A stretch of DNA of 64,000 nt from Aromatoleum diolicum (GTDB lineage Bacteria > Pseudomonadota > Gammaproteobacteria > Burkholderiales > Rhodocyclaceae). Positions 63,093 through 64,000 of the stretch are shown here, one piece after another. The notes under the pieces are model-generated. The model ran no database searches and was not told the origin of the DNA. It worked only from the letters and a program-made list of their open reading frames with translations. Where the stretch lies: the NCBI RefSeq assembly GCF_012910955.1, contig NZ_WTVQ01000018.1:1-64000 (forward strand). The letters are read 5' to 3'. A program made the position numbers and the translations under genes. Position 1 is the stretch's first letter; each line of letters starts with the position of its first letter.

Positions 63093-63800
63093 ATGATTTT
63101 CATTCCGCGACGACATCTGCTTGCGTTACCGCTAGCTCTCCTTCTGCTCGGCAACGTCCATGCCGCCGCGGCAGAACCGGCGCGCGCGCCAACCACCGTC
63201 GAACTGTCCGCGGAGGCGAGCCGCCCGGCCCGGAACGACATGGCCACCGCAATCCTGTATTTCCAGGCCGACGACAAGAGCCCGGCTGCACTCTCGCGCC
63301 AGGTGAATGCGGCGATCGCCGCTGCGCTCGAACAGACACGTACCTATCCCGCAGTCAAGGCGAAGACCTCCGGCGCGAGCACCTTCCCCGTTTATGGCAA
63401 GGAAGGACGGAAGATCGAAGGCTGGCGGATGCGATCGGAGATACATCTCGAAAGCCGCGACATTGCCGCGCTGTCCGAATTGCTCGGCAAGCTCCAAAGC
63501 AGCCTTGCCCTCGCCAGCCTCGCAATGCAGCCAGCACCGGATACGCGCAAGAGCACCGCCGATCTCGCCGCTACCGATGCCATCCACGCCTTTCAGGCAC
63601 GGGCCCAATCGATTGCCGGCACCTTGGGCAAGCCGTACCGCATCCGCCATCTCTCGGTAACCTATGGCGGCAATCAACGCCCGGTTTTCCCGGTCATGAA
63701 ATCGGCCGCATTCGCCGCCGATGCCGCACCAATGGCCGTCGAAGCGGGCGAAAGCGAAATCGCCGTCACGGTCAGCGGCACCATCGAACTCAGCGACTGA
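63093..63800 (+). CDS. SIMPL-domain (DUF541) periplasmic protein
   Basis: 235 residues. A Sec signal (LLALPLALLLLGNVHAAAAE) precedes the SIMPL domain: TTVELSAEASRPARNDMATA, then AIAAALEQTRTYPAVKAKT and the C-terminal ESEIAVTVSGTIELSD. The family forms periplasmic oligomers; role unclear, possibly stress related. The start follows from the signal peptide. Confidence 0.85.
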   Translation: MIFIPRRHLLALPLALLLLGNVHAAAAEPARAPTTVELSAEASRPARNDMATAILYFQADDKSPAALSRQVNAAIAAALEQTRTYPAVKAKTSGASTFPVYGKEGRKIEGWRMRSEIHLESRDIAALSELLGKLQSSLALASLAMQPAPDTRKSTADLAATDAIHAFQARAQSIAGTLGKPYRIRHLSVTYGGNQRPVFPVMKSAAFAADAAPMAVEAGESEIAVTVSGTIELSD

Positions 63801-63848
63801 CCCTGCGGTCCGCAGACCCGCTCCTGCCCCCCACTATTTAACAAGAAT

Positions 63849-64000
63849 ATGCATCTGAATCGCCACCTCGTCGTACTCTCGGCCCTGCTGGGCACAGCTG
63901 GCATGCTTGCAAACTCGGCATACACACGTGATGCATCGCGCATCGTCAGTTACGCCTGTCCGAGCGGCGAGCAATTTACAGTTGAATACCTGCGAGATCA
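63849..64000 (+). CDS. Putative MliC-like lysozyme inhibitor (N-terminal part)
   Basis: 50 codons, truncated by the right edge. A signal peptide (LVVLSALLGTAGMLANSAY) is followed by IVSYACPSGEQFTVEYLRD, which resembles the YxCxxGxxFxVxY element of MliC/PliC inhibitors of c-type lysozyme. No lipobox Cys is visible. The family call needs the missing part. Confidence 0.55.
   Translation, partial: MHLNRHLVVLSALLGTAGMLANSAYTRDASRIVSYACPSGEQFTVEYLRD

Overview
The window is high-GC DNA from a denitrifying aromatic degrader of the Aromatoleum/Azoarcus/Thauera group (Betaproteobacteria, Rhodocyclales). I infer this from a complete anaerobic benzoate (bzd) locus with the gene order of the Azoarcus type (bzdR-N-O-P-Q-M-S-T-U-V-W-X-Y-Z-A plus transport genes) and from housekeeping genes typical of that group. 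Gene names in the bzd locus rest on remembered synteny with strain CIB and on visible motifs; no search was run.

Region 1 (1-23.9 kb, nearly all minus strand) is the benzoate locus. BzdR (22966-23862), a repressor with an Xre-type HTH and a shikimate-kinase-like domain, is followed by a strong terminator and then the PN control region, which carries an FNR-type box, a -10 element and clustered TGCA operators. Next come the four benzoyl-CoA reductase subunits (bzdNOPQ), the ferredoxin bzdM, three genes of unclear role (bzdS; bzdT, GNAT; bzdU, PHP), the large iron-sulfur flavoprotein bzdV, a small Cys-rich protein, the modified beta-oxidation enzymes bzdW/X/Y, the SDR bzdZ, benzoate-CoA ligase bzdA, a five-gene ABC importer and a BenK-type symporter. 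Benzoate is imported, activated to benzoyl-CoA, reduced to the dienoyl-CoA, hydrated, oxidised and ring-opened to 3-hydroxypimelyl-CoA. A TetR-type regulator with an extra N-terminal HTH (593-1495) and the start of another LivH permease (1-116) lie beyond the downstream end. Long stem-loops sit at several intercistronic gaps (Q/M, W/X, Y/Z, binding protein/permease).

Region 2 (24-35 kb) holds mixed chromosomal genes: a small secreted coiled-coil protein, an ankyrin/NTF2-like protein behind a perfect FNR-like palindrome, gltX, two identical tRNA-Val(CAC) genes in tandem, an HDOD protein, a DUF1631 protein, a thioesterase, an aldose sugar dehydrogenase, an FmdE-like protein, a thioredoxin-like protein and a short Cys-rich protein.

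Region 3 (35.2-41.8 kb) is a plus-strand operon: a GntR/FadR-family regulator with a 15-bp palindromic operator just upstream, then a complete branched-chain-type ABC transporter (livK-H-M-G-F) with overlapping genes, ending in an EamA exporter.

Region 4 (41.9-64 kb) is mostly housekeeping: slyX, a double CDGSH protein, an FAD dehydrogenase, MFS and EamA transporters, dodecin, YlqF-type GTPase, methyltransferases (including rlmJ), an ALDH7-type dehydrogenase, a CorC/CNNM protein, an outer-membrane barrel, yaeQ, srkA, fabI, a minimal kinase-like protein, folE, a Pit phosphate transporter, a MazG-like hydrolase, a gamma-carbonic anhydrase, a SIMPL-domain protein and a partial MliC-like lipoprotein/secreted protein. 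No CRISPR array, rRNA, prophage or insertion sequence was seen.
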